This document shows, in pieces, positions 10,128-20,775 of a DNA stretch of 64,000 nt. This DNA comes from Pyropia haitanensis (taxonomy: Eukaryota > Rhodophyta > Bangiophyceae > Bangiales > Bangiaceae), in the NCBI GenBank assembly GCA_008729055.1, contig SDUX01000005.1, positions 1,682,875-1,746,874 of the forward strand, read 5' to 3'. The position numbers and the translations under genes were made by a program. The number at the start of each line of letters is the position of its first letter. The stretch's first letter is position 1. The notes beneath the pieces are model-generated. The model had not been told where the DNA came from. It ran no database searches and was given only the letters and a program-made list of their open reading frames with translations.

Positions 10128-12603
10128 TCACCACAACGAGCACCGCTTGGGCGGATTGTACGGCGTACCCCGCGCGCAGTTGAAGGCGGCCGCAAAGCCC
10201 GGGTGCTGCGACAGGCCGCCCTGCAGCCGGAACCGGCCCGGCGCGTGGCGGTTGGTGCGCAGGCGGGACAGCATGGACCGCGCGGTCCGCTTGCGGCAGT
10301 AGGTCTGCGCGTAGCCGAGGAAGAAGAGCTGCTCGTGCGTGAATGCCGCGTCGAGCCGCGCGTTGGCCGGTCCCGTCTGGCCCGCCGCGACCGCCGCGCG
10401 CCACGCGACCGCCGCCGCCGCGAGGCCGCCCGCGTCAGCCAGGTTCTCGGGCAGCGTCAGCGCGCCGTCAACGGTGACGTTGACGCCCAGGCCAGGCGGC
10501 GCGTATGTGTCAAAGAGGCGCGTGAAGCAGCTCGCCTTGGCCTCGTACGCCGCCTTCGATGCGGCGCTCCACCAGTCGGCCCGCTCGCCGCGGCCGTTGT
10601 AGTGGCGGCCGTTCACATCAAAGGCGTGGGAGATCTCGTGGCCGACAATGTGGCCGGCAGAGCCGTATGTCAGCGCGGCGGGGGCGGCGGTGTCAAAGAA
10701 GGGGGACTGGAGCAGGCCGGCGGGGATGGTGAACTCGTTGCGGCTGCGGGGCCATATCGTGGGAGGGACGACAGGGGGGAAGGGAAGAAAGGGGAAGTAG
10801 ACATGCCCGCGCGCCACGACGCGGCGGAGAGCGCAGCGTGAGGAGCATCAACCAGTCAGTGACCACTGCCAGCTGGACGCTCCGCGGCGGCGTGCCCGTG
10901 CTGTGGTGCGCCCCCCCCCGCGGATTCACACCAAGCGTCTTGCCCTGTGCAGCGGAGTAGCCTCCTCTCGGCCGCTCTCGGGACGCGGCGCTCCCTCCCC
11001 CTTAGCTCGCCCCTCTCAGCTCTCCTCCTTCGACGTACGAGCTGCTGTACTGTGCGTTGGTCATCCACGTGGCCATGTGGGGCTCCCGCTTGGCACGTGG
11101 CGCCGCCAGCCGCGCCCAATCGACGCGCCACGCGTGGCGGGACGCCGACATCCACGACCCCGCGTAGTCATCCACCGCCACGTTGACGTCCCTGTATGAG
11201 TCGGTGGGCGCCTTGGGAAATTCCACCACATTGTGCGTCAGGGCGGCAAATTTGGCTGCCGCCGCCGCCCGCGTCGGCGCGTCGAGCCAGTCGGCCCGGT
11301 CAAACAGCGTCGGGTAGGCCTCGCGGATGGCGGCGACGAGGGCATTGGCCGCCCGCGCCTGGGCACCGTCGAAAAAGTGGCGCACAAACGCGTCGCCTAC
11401 GCCGTACGGCAGCAGCTTGCCGACCCGCCGTACGCATCGGTAGGTCTCGTCGGGCGGCGCCTTGGTGCCCGCCGCCTCCTGCTTGTACCGCCAATACGCG
11501 GCGGCCGCGTCGGGGCCCAGCACGTCCGCCGCGGCGAGCGACCGCGTCGCGGACACGGCCAGGTAGGCGCGGAGGGTGCGGCGGCCGTCGCCGGCCGCGT
11601 CGGCCACGACCGCCGATGCGAGCCACGCGGTCGCCTCCCGAAAGTAGACCGGGTACTTGACAATGACCTTGCCCGCGGGCGGCGTCACCCCCCACGACCG
11701 GAGGAGGGCGGCGAGGAGGGGGAGGTCCGCGTGGCTCGCCACGTCCAAAAAGTTGTACCGCGGCTGGACGTCCCGGACGCGGCGCCACTCCTTGTAGCCG
11801 GCCGTCTTCCACACCTGGATGCGCTCCTCAAACGCGTACACCGCGGCCGCCGCGTCGGCAGCGGTCGCCCACCCGGCCGCGCCCGCGTCAGGGCCGACCG
11901 GGATGAGCCCCGCGTCGGCGGCGATACCCGCCAGGTCGGTGAGCATCCGCCGGTACGCGGCGTTGACGGCCTTGGAGATGGCGTCGTCGGCGCGAAAGTT
12001 CGAGCGGCTCATCCCCAGGCTGGGCCGCGACGCCTTGAGCGCCATCTCCGGGTACTTGACGCGGCTGTTGCTGACGTGCCACTCGACCAGCGGCGAGCCG
12101 CCGCCATTGGAGTGGAGCGTCGACACCGCGTTGACGACCGCCGCCATCGTGCCGTTGGCGGTGACCGCCTCGAGGGCGGGCGCAAAGCGGCGGAGCATCG
12201 CCTTGCCACCCGCCGTGGCCGCGGCGCTCCCAAACGTTGTCGCGCCCATGCACGCGGTGTAGAGGATGCCGGCTGGGGTGGCAGCCTCGGGGCCCGGCAG
12301 CACCTTTGCAAGACCCGTCACCACCCGCTGGCGGACGTCGGAAAAGTAGGGGCCAGCGCGCGTCTTGGACGGCGGGATCACCGCCTTGTCGTCCCAGCCG
12401 CCGCACGCCCAGCGGTGCGCGTCGACGCACGGGTCGGCGGTCCGGTCCATCCGGCCGAGCACCGCATCCGCGACCGCGTCGGCGGCGGCGCGGGAGACGG
12501 CCGCCGCCGCGGCGGCCGCGGGGGGGGGGACCACCAGCAGTGCCGCCACGGCGGCCGCTACCGCCGTGGCCGCCGCGGGCGCCCGCCGGTGGGGGGACAC
12601 CAT
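10128..12603 (-). CDS. M13-family (neprilysin-like) zinc metallopeptidase, two exons
   Basis: Zinc endopeptidase of the neprilysin/endothelin-converting enzyme family. Exons are 12603-11039 and 10743-10128; the 295-nt intron (donor GTACGT, acceptor GCAG) joins in phase and rebuilds the family motif as NAQYSSSRNEFTIPAGLL, which strongly supports the splice. The product is 726 residues, the normal family length. An N-terminal hydrophobic segment after MVSPHRR is a signal peptide or type II anchor, as in the family. Next comes DPCVDAHRWACGGW, the usual N-terminal Cys motif. Zinc ligands are H557 and H561 in HEISH and E621 in ENLADAGG, with D625 as helper. The C-terminus ends CSLW, matching the family's Cys-x-x-Trp end. 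The ATG at 12603 is the only one just ahead of the signal segment. The enzyme is expected to be extracellular or lumenal. Confidence 0.93.
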
Positions 12604-13624
12604 GGCGGCCGCAGGGTGGAGCAGAGGGGCTGCAAAAGGGGTCCCTCCACCGACGCCAGAGAGGCGACGGCGGGTTGTTGTGGCGGGAGCGTTTGGGAGA
12701 CGGCGTGCGCGGTGGTTGCCCAGGTCACTGGGTTGCGGCGCCGACCGGCCTGTGCGCCGCTGCGCCGCCGGCACCGCGGCCGTCTTGTACGCGCTCACCT
12801 GCTCACGCGCTGCCTATAGATGCAGACGGCGAGAGAGGGACGACACGCGTCGACGCAGCGCCGCGGGGGTGCGTGACCGCGTCCAGCGCACGCTGCCGCT
12901 TGCGCCGTCACCGCCACGGCGGGCGGCCCGCGTGCGCGGTGCACCCCCCACCGCCGTGTCTGCAACGTAGTGTTGGTTGACAATGGGGGGGAGCACCACG
13001 ACCACGATGGGCGCCGTCCTGACAAGGAGGCGTTGATCACAGACACCTACGTAGATATGGCTTCTTAACCAACGAGGACAGCACATAGCCGGTGTGCCTC
13101 CGACGCTGTGCGAGCGTAGGCGGGGCTGCCAAAGACGCTCGCGGTGCCGACACCGGTGGGGCGCCGTACGTAGCACCCACCCTCGGCGGCTCCCCATGGA
13201 TGAGGCGCAGCCCCAAGGCTGCTGGACGAGTCCTGGCAAGGCGCGGCAGGGGACGGCCTGTCCATGTACGTAGGCAAGCGCCCGGATGCGCGGCGCTGTG
13301 GCTCGTCAGGGCCGACCGACGACCAGGGGGCGCGTGTGGTGCCGCCCCGATGGGTGGCGGACGGGGGGGATTGGGCGGGCAGGGCGAGGTGCGCTTTACA
13401 GCCAATCCTCGACTCTGTGACGTCCTGCACACGGCCAGGTGGCACTAGTAGATGATGTAATACATGGAGCCGGCGGGAGCATGGCGCCGCCATCGGGCCC
13501 CTCAAGTGCACCCAACTAGTGTTGTGCAATCTGTCTGACGGAAATTGTTTCTCCTGTCATTCCTGTCGCTTTCCAAGACAGAGGGGAAAGAGAGCAGGTT
13601 GGAGAGGGCGTCAGGCCTCCACTG
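12604..13624. other. Upstream region of the peptidase gene, no gene seen
   Basis: Promoter side of the minus-strand M13 gene. Reading frames are short and low in information. Nothing was recognised on either strand. Confidence 0.4.
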
Positions 13625-14200
13625 TCAAGAACTACCAGCAGCGTTCGAGAGAACTCCTGGAGTATTTTCGACTGGGCGCCGGCTCTCACGGCGGCGGCTG
13701 CGTCGGGGACGTCCGCCCCACCTCCTTCCATGGCGTCGCCCATCCACGGTGCGCCCCGCCCCCCCCCCCGTCCCTCCCCGGTGGTGATCTGACTTCACCC
13801 ACATGCCCGGTGCCTGCCTCCTCACCCGCCCCCCTCCCCTCCCCTCGTCCGACGCCCTGCGGTCGCATGCGGCCCCCACAGGTATCCTCTGCGCCACCCC
13901 CGCAACCCCCTTCACCCCACCCCCGCCCACCCCCCGCCCCACCCTCCCCTCCAGGGATTGCGCGCCGGTCGAGCCAGATGCACACGACCTCCCGATCGCC
14001 GCCAGCATGTCCGGAAACTGAGATAATGCATGCTCACAATGGCGTAGGTGGCCCTCCATACGAAGGATGTTGTCATAAAGGGAGTACACGCACGCGTCAG
14101 CACCGCAGGTCAGAGTCCTCCGGCCATCTCGAACGATCACCTTCACAAAGCGGTACACCGGTCGCTGCTCCCGGGGTGCTCGTACAGGGTGAGGGGTCAT
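13625..14200 (-). CDS. Hypothetical ORF with a possible zinc-finger segment
   Basis: An ATG at 14200 opens a 191-residue frame. The first 70 residues are diverse and include VYRFVKVIVRDGRRTLTCGA, then a Cys/His cluster: C-x4-C followed about 17 residues later by H, H, C and H (GHLRHCEH). This resembles a BED- or C2H2-like zinc-binding segment of the kind found in transposon proteins. The rest is Gly/Arg-rich and probably not coding. It may be a remnant of a mobile element or a first exon. No family can be named. Confidence 0.25.
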   Translation of the reverse strand: MTPHPVRAPREQRPVYRFVKVIVRDGRRTLTCGADACVYSLYDNILRMEGHLRHCEHALSQFPDMLAAIGRSCASGSTGAQSLEGRVGRGVGGGGVKGVAGVAQRIPVGAACDRRASDEGRGGGRVRRQAPGMWVKSDHHRGGTGGGAGRTVDGRRHGRRWGGRPRRSRRRESRRPVENTPGVLSNAAGSS

Positions 14201-14935
14201 GTTGACGTCAGCTTTGCCGTCGTGGGCGGCTCCTCGCAGGCGTGGGCAGCCTCTGCGAGAAGCTGGTCGGATGCGGTGCGTCCGACCAGCACGGCAAGTC
14301 GGCGCCGTTCCGGCCAGCGGGCTGGGCGGACTTCGCGTACTGCCGCCGCCTTTTAAAGGTCATTCCGCGCCAAACGCCACGTGTCGGAAAGAAAGGGAAA
14401 GAAAGGAAATGTCAGGAAATCGTGCCTCACGGGGTCGTGCGGAGGGGTGCTTGACATGTCAAGGAAATTTCCATACGTGGCGGACAGATCCACAACACTA
14501 CACCCAACGCCACTACGAGAGACACGTGTACTGTACGTACTTTGTGGGTGGCGCTGATGGACCCGAGCAGAAACAAGACAAACCGTGTGTAAAGGCACCC
14601 GTAATTGTGCTCTTTGTGGGGGGGCCACCTACGGGGGGATCTCCGTGCTCACCACCACAACCACCGCAACTCTCGAGCGTGTGGTCGTCTCCCGCGTCGC
14701 GACGCACCTGCGGTTGGGGACTGGGCTGCAGCGGCGGCGGCAGCTTCTACGCTCTCCGAGTAGCAGCGCGGCTGTGGCGCGGCAGCAGACGTGGGGCGGC
14801 AGCAGACGTGGGGCGGCGTCCCCCCAGCCTCTACCTCTCCCGCAGTTTGTCTTTTTCAACCCCCTTTTTCGTCCGCGCTGGTGCTGTCGCGTCGCTGGCG
14901 CGACGCGTTCGCCACGCCCTCCGTCGCCCCCTGGG
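14201..14935. other. Promoter-side region of the RF3 gene
   Basis: Contains an A/G-rich segment near 14390-14420 and the 14-nt perfect palindrome CTTGACATGTCAAG at 14450-14463, a possible transcription-factor site about 480 nt ahead of the RF3 start. An open frame in phase with RF3 extends back to 14585 but contains no ATG better than 14936. Confidence 0.35.
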
Positions 14936-16936
14936 ATGGGCGGCCCGCCGGCGGACTGGCGGCCGGCCGCCGTGCCGGCCGCGTTTACCCCGCCAACGGT
15001 AGCCGCAGTAAGCGGTGGGCGTCCTCCTCACCGCGCGTCGTCCTCCTGTGCTTCCAGGCACCCTCGCGTCGCAGCGGGTGGCTCGGCGTTTACTGGCACT
15101 TGCGGGGTGCGGCCAGCGGCGGCGGCGGCGACGGTCCCAGGAGGGTCGACCGCGCCTCCATTAATATCCCCACCGTCCATGTCTGCAGCCACCGATGCCG
15201 AGGCAGAGGCGGACGCGCCCGCGGCCACCCAGGTGGCCGACGTCGCCGTCGCCGCCGCGGGCAGTGCCGCCAATGGGGTGGCTGCCGACGGCACGCCCGC
15301 CCCCGAACGCTCCTTTGAGGCGGAAGTATCCCGCCGCCGCACGCTGGCCATCATCTCCCACCCCGACGCCGGCAAGACCACCCTCACCGAGCGGCTGCTG
15401 CTGTACGCCGGGGCCATCCAAAAGGCCGGCGCGGTGCGGGCGCGGGGCAACCAGCGGCGGACAACGTCGGACTTTATGGCGATTGAGCAGCAGCGGGGCA
15501 TTTCGGTCGCGTCGACGGTCATGACGTTTGAGTACGGGGAGCACCTGGCGGTGCTGCTCGACACGCCCGGCCACGAGGACTTTGCGGAGGACTCGTTCCG
15601 CGCGCTCACCGCCACGGACAATGTGGTGATGCTCGTCGACGCGGCCAAGGGCCTGGAGGACCGCACCCGCAAGCTGTTTGAGGTGTGTCGCCTGCGGCGG
15701 CTGCCGACCATGACGTTTGTCAACAAGATGGACCGGCCCGCGATGAGCGCGTTTGAGATTTGTGACCAGATCGAGGCGGAGTTTGGGCTCGCGTGCCTGC
15801 CCATCGTGTGGCCTATCGGGGATGGCGACCGCTTCCGGGGTGTGTACGAGCGCTCCACGGCGCTGGTCCACCTGTTTGGCCGCTCCGACCGGACGGGCAA
15901 GGCCGAGGACCTGGGCGCGCTGCCGCTCGACGACCCGCGGGTGCTGGAGGTATGTGGGGAGGAGGCGCTGGCCACGCTGCGGGAGGAGATTGACATCCTC
16001 GACTCGTGTGGCCACACGTACGATGCGGACGCGGTGGCGGTCGGGGACATGACGCCCATGTTCTTCGGCTCGGCGATGACCAACTTTGGGGTGGAGCTCT
16101 TCCTGAAGCGCTTCATCGAGCTCGGCTTGCCGCCGACGCCGCGCGACTCGTCGGTCGGCTCGATTGACCCGTGCGCGTCGCAGTTCTCCGCGTTTTGCTT
16201 CAAGATCTCGGCCAACATGGACCGCAAGCACCGCGACCGCGTCGCGTTTGTGCGCGTCTGCTCGGGCACGTTTGTCAAGGGGATGAAGGTGAGCCATTCG
16301 CGGATGCCGGGCAAGACGCTCGCCCTCACCCGCCCGACGCAGCTGTTTGCGTCGGAGCGCGAGACCGTCGACGTGGCCTACCCGGGGGATATTGTGGGCC
16401 TGACCAACCCGGGCACGTTTGCGATTGGCGACACGGTCTACACGGGCGCCGCGCGGGTGGTCTTCCCGGGCATCCCCGCCTTCTCGCCCGAACTGTTTGC
16501 GTACATTAAGAACACGGATACGGGCAAGTACAAGAACTTTAACAAGGGGCTGTCGCAGCTGCTCGAGGAGGGCGCCGTCCAGCTGCTCTACCCGCGGGGG
16601 GACGACGGCCAGACCGAGCCGATCCTCGCCGCGGTCGGCGCCCTCCAGTTTGACGTCGTCCAGCAGCGCCTCCGCGACGAGTACGGCGTCGAGACGCGCC
16701 TCGAGCCGCTGACCTACTCGGTCGCCCGCTGGGTGGTCGGCCCCGGCGACGACCTGTGGGCGGCGCTCGACGCGGCGGGCCGCCTCTTCAACGTCATGTA
16801 CGCCAAGGACCGGTGGGGGCGGCCGGTGTTGCTGTTCAAAAACGTGTGGAACCTGTCGCAGCTCGCGACGGACGCGCCCGACCTGGAGCTCCAGTCATGG
16901 TCGTTTGCGCCAGACGATGTGGGCGCGAGGAAATAA
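14936..16936 (+). CDS. prfC: Peptide chain release factor 3 (RF3), probably plastid-targeted
   Basis: Translational GTPase that recycles RF1/RF2 after termination. The first 80 or so of its 666 residues form an Ala/Pro/Ser-rich leader with few acidic residues and an early AAFTPP motif, as expected of a red-algal plastid transit peptide. The catalytic part then starts at RRRTLAIISHPDAGKTT. G1 HPDAGKTT is near residue 142, switch I QQRGISV near 187, G3 DTPGHEDF near 209 and G4 NKMD near 263. The strings QQRGISVAS and AKGLEDRTRKLFEVCRLR are typical of RF3 rather than EF-G. The mature part is about the length of bacterial RF3 (about 530 residues). The gene has no intron. The ATG at 14936 is chosen because it starts the leader; ATG 15180 would give a protein without targeting sequence. 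It converges with the next gene. Confidence 0.94.
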   Translation: MGGPPADWRPAAVPAAFTPPTVAAVSGGRPPHRASSSCASRHPRVAAGGSAFTGTCGVRPAAAAATVPGGSTAPPLISPPSMSAATDAEAEADAPAATQVADVAVAAAGSAANGVAADGTPAPERSFEAEVSRRRTLAIISHPDAGKTTLTERLLLYAGAIQKAGAVRARGNQRRTTSDFMAIEQQRGISVASTVMTFEYGEHLAVLLDTPGHEDFAEDSFRALTATDNVVMLVDAAKGLEDRTRKLFEVCRLRRLPTMTFVNKMDRPAMSAFEICDQIEAEFGLACLPIVWPIGDGDRFRGVYERSTALVHLFGRSDRTGKAEDLGALPLDDPRVLEVCGEEALATLREEIDILDSCGHTYDADAVAVGDMTPMFFGSAMTNFGVELFLKRFIELGLPPTPRDSSVGSIDPCASQFSAFCFKISANMDRKHRDRVAFVRVCSGTFVKGMKVSHSRMPGKTLALTRPTQLFASERETVDVAYPGDIVGLTNPGTFAIGDTVYTGAARVVFPGIPAFSPELFAYIKNTDTGKYKNFNKGLSQLLEEGAVQLLYPRGDDGQTEPILAAVGALQFDVVQQRLRDEYGVETRLEPLTYSVARWVVGPGDDLWAALDAAGRLFNVMYAKDRWGRPVLLFKNVWNLSQLATDAPDLELQSWSFAPDDVGARK

Positions 16937-17282
16937 ATCGGTGCGCAACTTGGGGTGTGGTGCTGGCTCGGCCTGTGGGCACTGCTTGGGGGGGGCGGTG
17001 GGGGGGGGGAGGAGAGGAAGGGGGGTAGAGGGGCGACACGGAACTGGGGCAGCTTGTCCAGCAGGTCGACGGCGGCAGTCGGTGCGATAAATGGCGAGCG
17101 CAGCCAGCGCCACCCCGCGCCACCCCCCCCCAGCTTGCCCCAGGCGCACACGCGCATGCCGCTCTGCCCGGCTGCGGCACTGTCGCTTGACCGGCATGCA
17201 CGTCGGGGGCGCCGGGCGCCGCCCGCTACGAGTGCGGAGCCAGCCGCCACCAGCCGGTCAAGCGCGGGCAGCGGCAGCCGGG
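16937..17282. other. Short intergenic space between convergent genes
   Basis: About 350 nt between the stop of RF3 (plus) and the stop of the NAPE-PLD-like gene (minus). GAAATAAATC at the RF3 stop could serve as its polyadenylation signal. G-rich runs lie at 16990-17030. No gene. Confidence 0.5.
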
Positions 17283-17999
17283 TCAGACCGGCGTGCCAGG
17301 GGCGGCCGCTCCCCCTCCGCCCCCCGCCCGCCGCCGCCCATAGTCGCGGCTCTCCCCAATGCCGAGCGTCACGAAGCGGTCGCCAATGCCGGCGGCGGCG
17401 GTGAGGCGTGCCAGCTCCGTGGCGGGCTCCATCAGCGGCTCGGTCGTGAGCGGGAAGGTCCCTGCACGCGTCGGAGGAGCAGAAGAGGGGAGGGGGGGGA
17501 GGGGGGCGGGGGGGCGGGGGGCGGGGGCGACCACATTGTGCCGGGCAACGGGCGTCAGTGGCTGGCGCGGACACGGCATCCCGGGGGCACACAAACACGG
17601 TAGGACACACGCTGTCGCCGTGGCCACGGCACCCGACTCCTCCCTCTGGGAATGAACCCTCGTGTGCCCGCCCCCTGCCCGTCCCTCCCCGGTCAACGCG
17701 TCCCCCCTCAACCCCCCCCCGCCTGCCGCGCACCCGCTACGCCCGCCCCCGTAGCCACACACGCACCCCAGTGGATGCCAAACGCCTCGACGGCGCGCAG
17801 CTCCTGAAACACCCGCACCGCCTCGGGCACGTTGAGGTGCTGCCGCGCCATGAACCACCGCGGCGCGTACGCGCCAATGGGGATGGCCGCCACGTCGACC
17901 GTGCCGCCCAGGTGGTCCCGGATGGCGTGGTACAGGCCCGCCCCCGCCCAGCCCGTGTCGCCCGCAAACCAGACCGCCACAGGGGGGGTGCCGCCGCGC

Positions 18000-18031
<32 letters not shown>

Positions 18032-18041
18032 ACCACCACCA

Positions 18042-18073
<32 letters not shown>

Positions 18074-18548
18074 GCCACCGCTGTTGCTGCCCGCAGGCGG
18101 CGCGGCGCGGAGCCCCCACGACCCCCACAGCGACGCCCCCCGGTCCCACGGGGTGCGGCTGCTCCAGTGCTGCGCTGGCAGGAACGACAGCGTGTACGGG
18201 TCCCCCCCCCCCCCCACCAGCGGCAGGTCCTCCCACCACCCCAGCTCGTGCACCCGCCCCGCCGCCGCCGCCGCCGGCAGCAGCCGCCGCAGCCACCCGC
18301 CCACCCCCGCGGGCACCGCCCACACCGGCGCGTGCGCCGCGTCGATCGCCGCCACACACCCCCGTGACAGGTGGTCATAGTGGTTGTGGCTGATCGCGAC
18401 CGCGTCGATCGGCGGCAGCTCCGCGGCGTGCGCGAGGGGGGGGGGCGTCAGCCGCGCGGGGCCCGCCCACGGGACGGGCGACGCGCGGGCGGCAAACACC
18501 GGGTCGAACAGCACCGCCACGCCGCGACGGCCACCGCCCGCACCGCCC

Positions 18549-18622
<74 letters not shown>

Positions 18623-18881
18623 CAGCTGCGCCAGCACCGACGCGTGGCCGAGCCACGTCAGCCGCGCCGGGTTCCCCGCCGGCGGCGCCAAGCGCGGCGT
18701 CTGCCGCGCGGGCGCCGGCTCCCCCGGCCGGGGCGGCCCGCGGCGGAGGAGGGCGACCGCGTCGGGGAGGAGCCGCACCACGTCCGCGGCGGTCGGGTAG
18801 CCCGGCCAGGTGGGAAAGGGGTTGGCGTAGCGGCCACTCGCCACGCGCAGCGGCTGCACCTTGAGGGGGGGGGCGGCGTCG

Positions 18882-18936
<55 letters not shown>

Positions 18937-19045
18937 CGACGGCGGGGGGCACCGCCGCCGTGCCAACGGCGGGCGGCACCGCCGCCGTACCGAGGGGGGG
19001 GGGCGCCGCCGCCGCGGCCGCCGCGGCGTCGGCGGCGGCCGACAC
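17283..19045 (-). CDS. NAPE-PLD-like metallo-beta-lactamase-fold hydrolase, two exons, 5' end uncertain
   Basis: Member of the family containing N-acyl-phosphatidylethanolamine phospholipase D, which hydrolyses phospholipid phosphodiester bonds. Visible motifs in order: RLTWLGHASVL, LFDPVFAARASP, the zinc motif SHNHYDHL, FLPAQHWSSR, the zinc aspartate in FAGDTGW, IPIGAYAPRWFM and IHWG. An intron at 17766-17462 (305 nt, donor GTGCGT, acceptor GCAG) joins in phase and restores HWGTFPLTTEPLMEP, a family signature; the last exon is 17461-17283. Two polyglycine insertions interrupt the catalytic domain and coincide with CCG/CCACCG microsatellites. The 5' end is unresolved: the frame opens at a GTG (19045), while an ATG at 19101 lies one frame away across a 14-nt homopolymer, so a slip there or an upstream exon is likely. 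Confidence 0.88.
17998..18085. repeat. CCACCG/CCA microsatellite inside the catalytic domain
   Basis: In-frame hexamer and trimer repeat coding for about 30 glycines on the minus strand, between the FLPAQHW and FAGDTGW motifs of the metallo-beta-lactamase-fold enzyme. The frame is kept. Confidence 0.9.
18530..18625. repeat. CCG microsatellite inside the catalytic domain
   Basis: In-frame trinucleotide run coding for about 25-30 glycines between the first strand (LGHASVLAQL) and the FDPVF motif of the same enzyme. Related GCC runs coding for alanine lie at about 18884-18933 near the N-terminus. Confidence 0.9.
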
Positions 19046-19101
19046 GGTCCGCGCGGCGCGGCGACGCCCGCGAGGGGGGGGGGGGGGACCCCGCCGCGCA
19101 T

Positions 19102-19490
19102 GGCGCGGCCGCCCGCGTGGCGCGCGGCGGCGGCGGCCATGGGGCGGCGCGCCCGCGGGGGGACGGCCGGTGGGGGGGGGGGACCGCCGCGGGCGGCGAC
19201 GCGGAGATCCGACCGCCCGCGCAACCGCGCGCCCGGGGACCGAGGCGGCAGCCGCCGCCGCAGGCGGCGGCCGCCACCCCCACCCGCCGCGCTGCGTCGC
19301 GTCCTCGCGTGGCCGCGCCGGCCTGCGCGCGCTGCGGCGGGCGGCCGGCGTGGCGACCGCGGCCAGCGTGGGATGGGCGGCACGGGAAACGAGACAGACG
19401 GGGCAGGGCGGCCGCTACCCCACCCCCCCCGCCCCCCTGCCCCCCCCCCCATGCACTGCCAAGAACAAGCGACACGCTCCATCCAAGGAG

Positions 19491-19527
<37 letters not shown>

Positions 19528-19888
19528 CACGGGAAATGGGGACGCCGCCGCGGGGTGGACGCGTCCCCGAGGCGAGACGGCGCTTGTCTGTACAGTGCGG
19601 GGGTGGCGTGGCCAAGGGGAAGTTCAGCGCGGAGAGGGGGGGCGGCGTGAGGGGCAAGGACCGGCGCGGCAGGCGTCGGCGGTTGCCGCCCTCCGCCCCC
19701 ACCACCGACGCGATCCCCCCGGCAGGGGTGCGCCGGGCCATCCTCCCCCCTCCCCCCACCCACCACCAGCCGTCGCCGCCCACACACGCCACCCCCCTCC
19801 GGACGGCTAAAAAAGGAACAAGGAAATAAAACAAAAAAAAAAAAACAGCAGCAGCGGCACCACCGGCGGCACCCGACCGCGCCTCCTC
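19102..19888. other. Region between the hydrolase and bZIP genes, with an A35 run
   Basis: The minus-strand hydrolase and bZIP genes are head to tail here, so this holds the bZIP 3' end and the hydrolase promoter or first exon. A run of 35 A lies at 19491-19525, striking in DNA this GC-rich. Shorter A runs occur at 19833-19846. No further gene is supported. Confidence 0.4.
19491..19525. repeat. A35 homopolymer
   Basis: Thirty-five consecutive A on the plus strand, flanked by CCAAGGAG and GACACGGG. It could be slippage-expanded DNA or the tail of a short retroposed sequence. No obvious target duplication was found. Confidence 0.9.
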
Positions 19889-20329
19889 TCACAAGGGCGG
19901 CGGCGGCGGCGGGGGCGGCAGGCCAGTGCCGCCCAACCCCCCCCCCCCCCCAAACGCTCCCCCCCCCCCAACGCTCCTCCTCCCCCCCCGGCACCCCCCC
20001 CCCCCCGGCGGCAGCCCCGCGCGCACCGCCAGCAGCTGCCGCTTGGTCGCAAGCAGCACCCGCCGCCGCTCCTGCAGCCGCTCGTTGGTCTCGAGCGCCC
20101 CCGACAGGGACGACGCGAGCGCCGCGGCGGCGGCCTTTTTCTTGACCCGCGACCGGCACGCGGACGCGCGGTTGCGCGCGGCGCGGCGGCGGCGGACCTC
20201 GGCGGGAGGGAGGCCGGCCTCGTCCGCGTCACCGCCGTCCCGGTCGCCGCCGTCAGAGCCGCCGCCGGTGCCGCCGGTGCCGCCGGTGCCGCCGCCGCCA
20301 GTGCCGCCGGTGCCGCCGGTGCCGCCGGT

Positions 20330-20362
<33 letters not shown>

Positions 20363-20668
20363 GCCGCCGCCACCGCCACCGCCACGACCACCGCCGCTGC
20401 CGTCGCCGCCGCCCCCATCAACGCCGCCGCCGCCGGCATCCCCCCCGACGTCGCCGCCGCCCCCACCGCCGCCACCGACAGGGACGCCAAACGCGGCGGC
20501 AGTGTCAGAGAGGGCGTCGAGGGGCAACCCCGTCAGCGGCGCGATGCCCCCGCCGCCGCCACCGACGCCCGCGTCGGTCGGCCACGGCGCCGCGGCGCCG
20601 GGCGCGGCGGCACCATGCCCCAGCCCCTCCCCTGGGGGCGGCCCAAACAGAAACGGCTCCGCGTCCAT
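19889..20668 (-). CDS. bZIP transcription factor
   Basis: Sequence-specific DNA-binding factor expected to dimerise in the nucleus. The basic region is RRRRAARNRASACRSRVKKK, with the invariant Asn and Arg of bZIP proteins (N-x7-R spacing, RNRASACRSR). It is followed by an amphipathic coiled coil ALASSLSGALETNERLQERR and LLATKRQLLAV. Between the ATG at 20668 (MDAEPFLFGPPPG) and the basic region lies a long Gly/Asp/Thr-rich linker coded by GCC/ACC microsatellites (about 20240-20470). The C-terminal tail is Gly/Pro-rich. The frame is open upstream of 20668 but has no ATG there. An alternative model adds exon 20776-21372 through a 119-nt intron (20657-20775), which joins in phase. An A-rich stretch with AATAAAAC on the plus strand follows the stop. 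Confidence 0.8.
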
Positions 20669-20775
20669 GCCGACGCCCAGCACACCACCAGCCGCTGCCG
20701 CTCCCACCACGCCGCCGACGCCGCCCGCCGCCCCTCCCCCACCCCCACCGGTGCCGACACCTACCCCGGGCTCAC

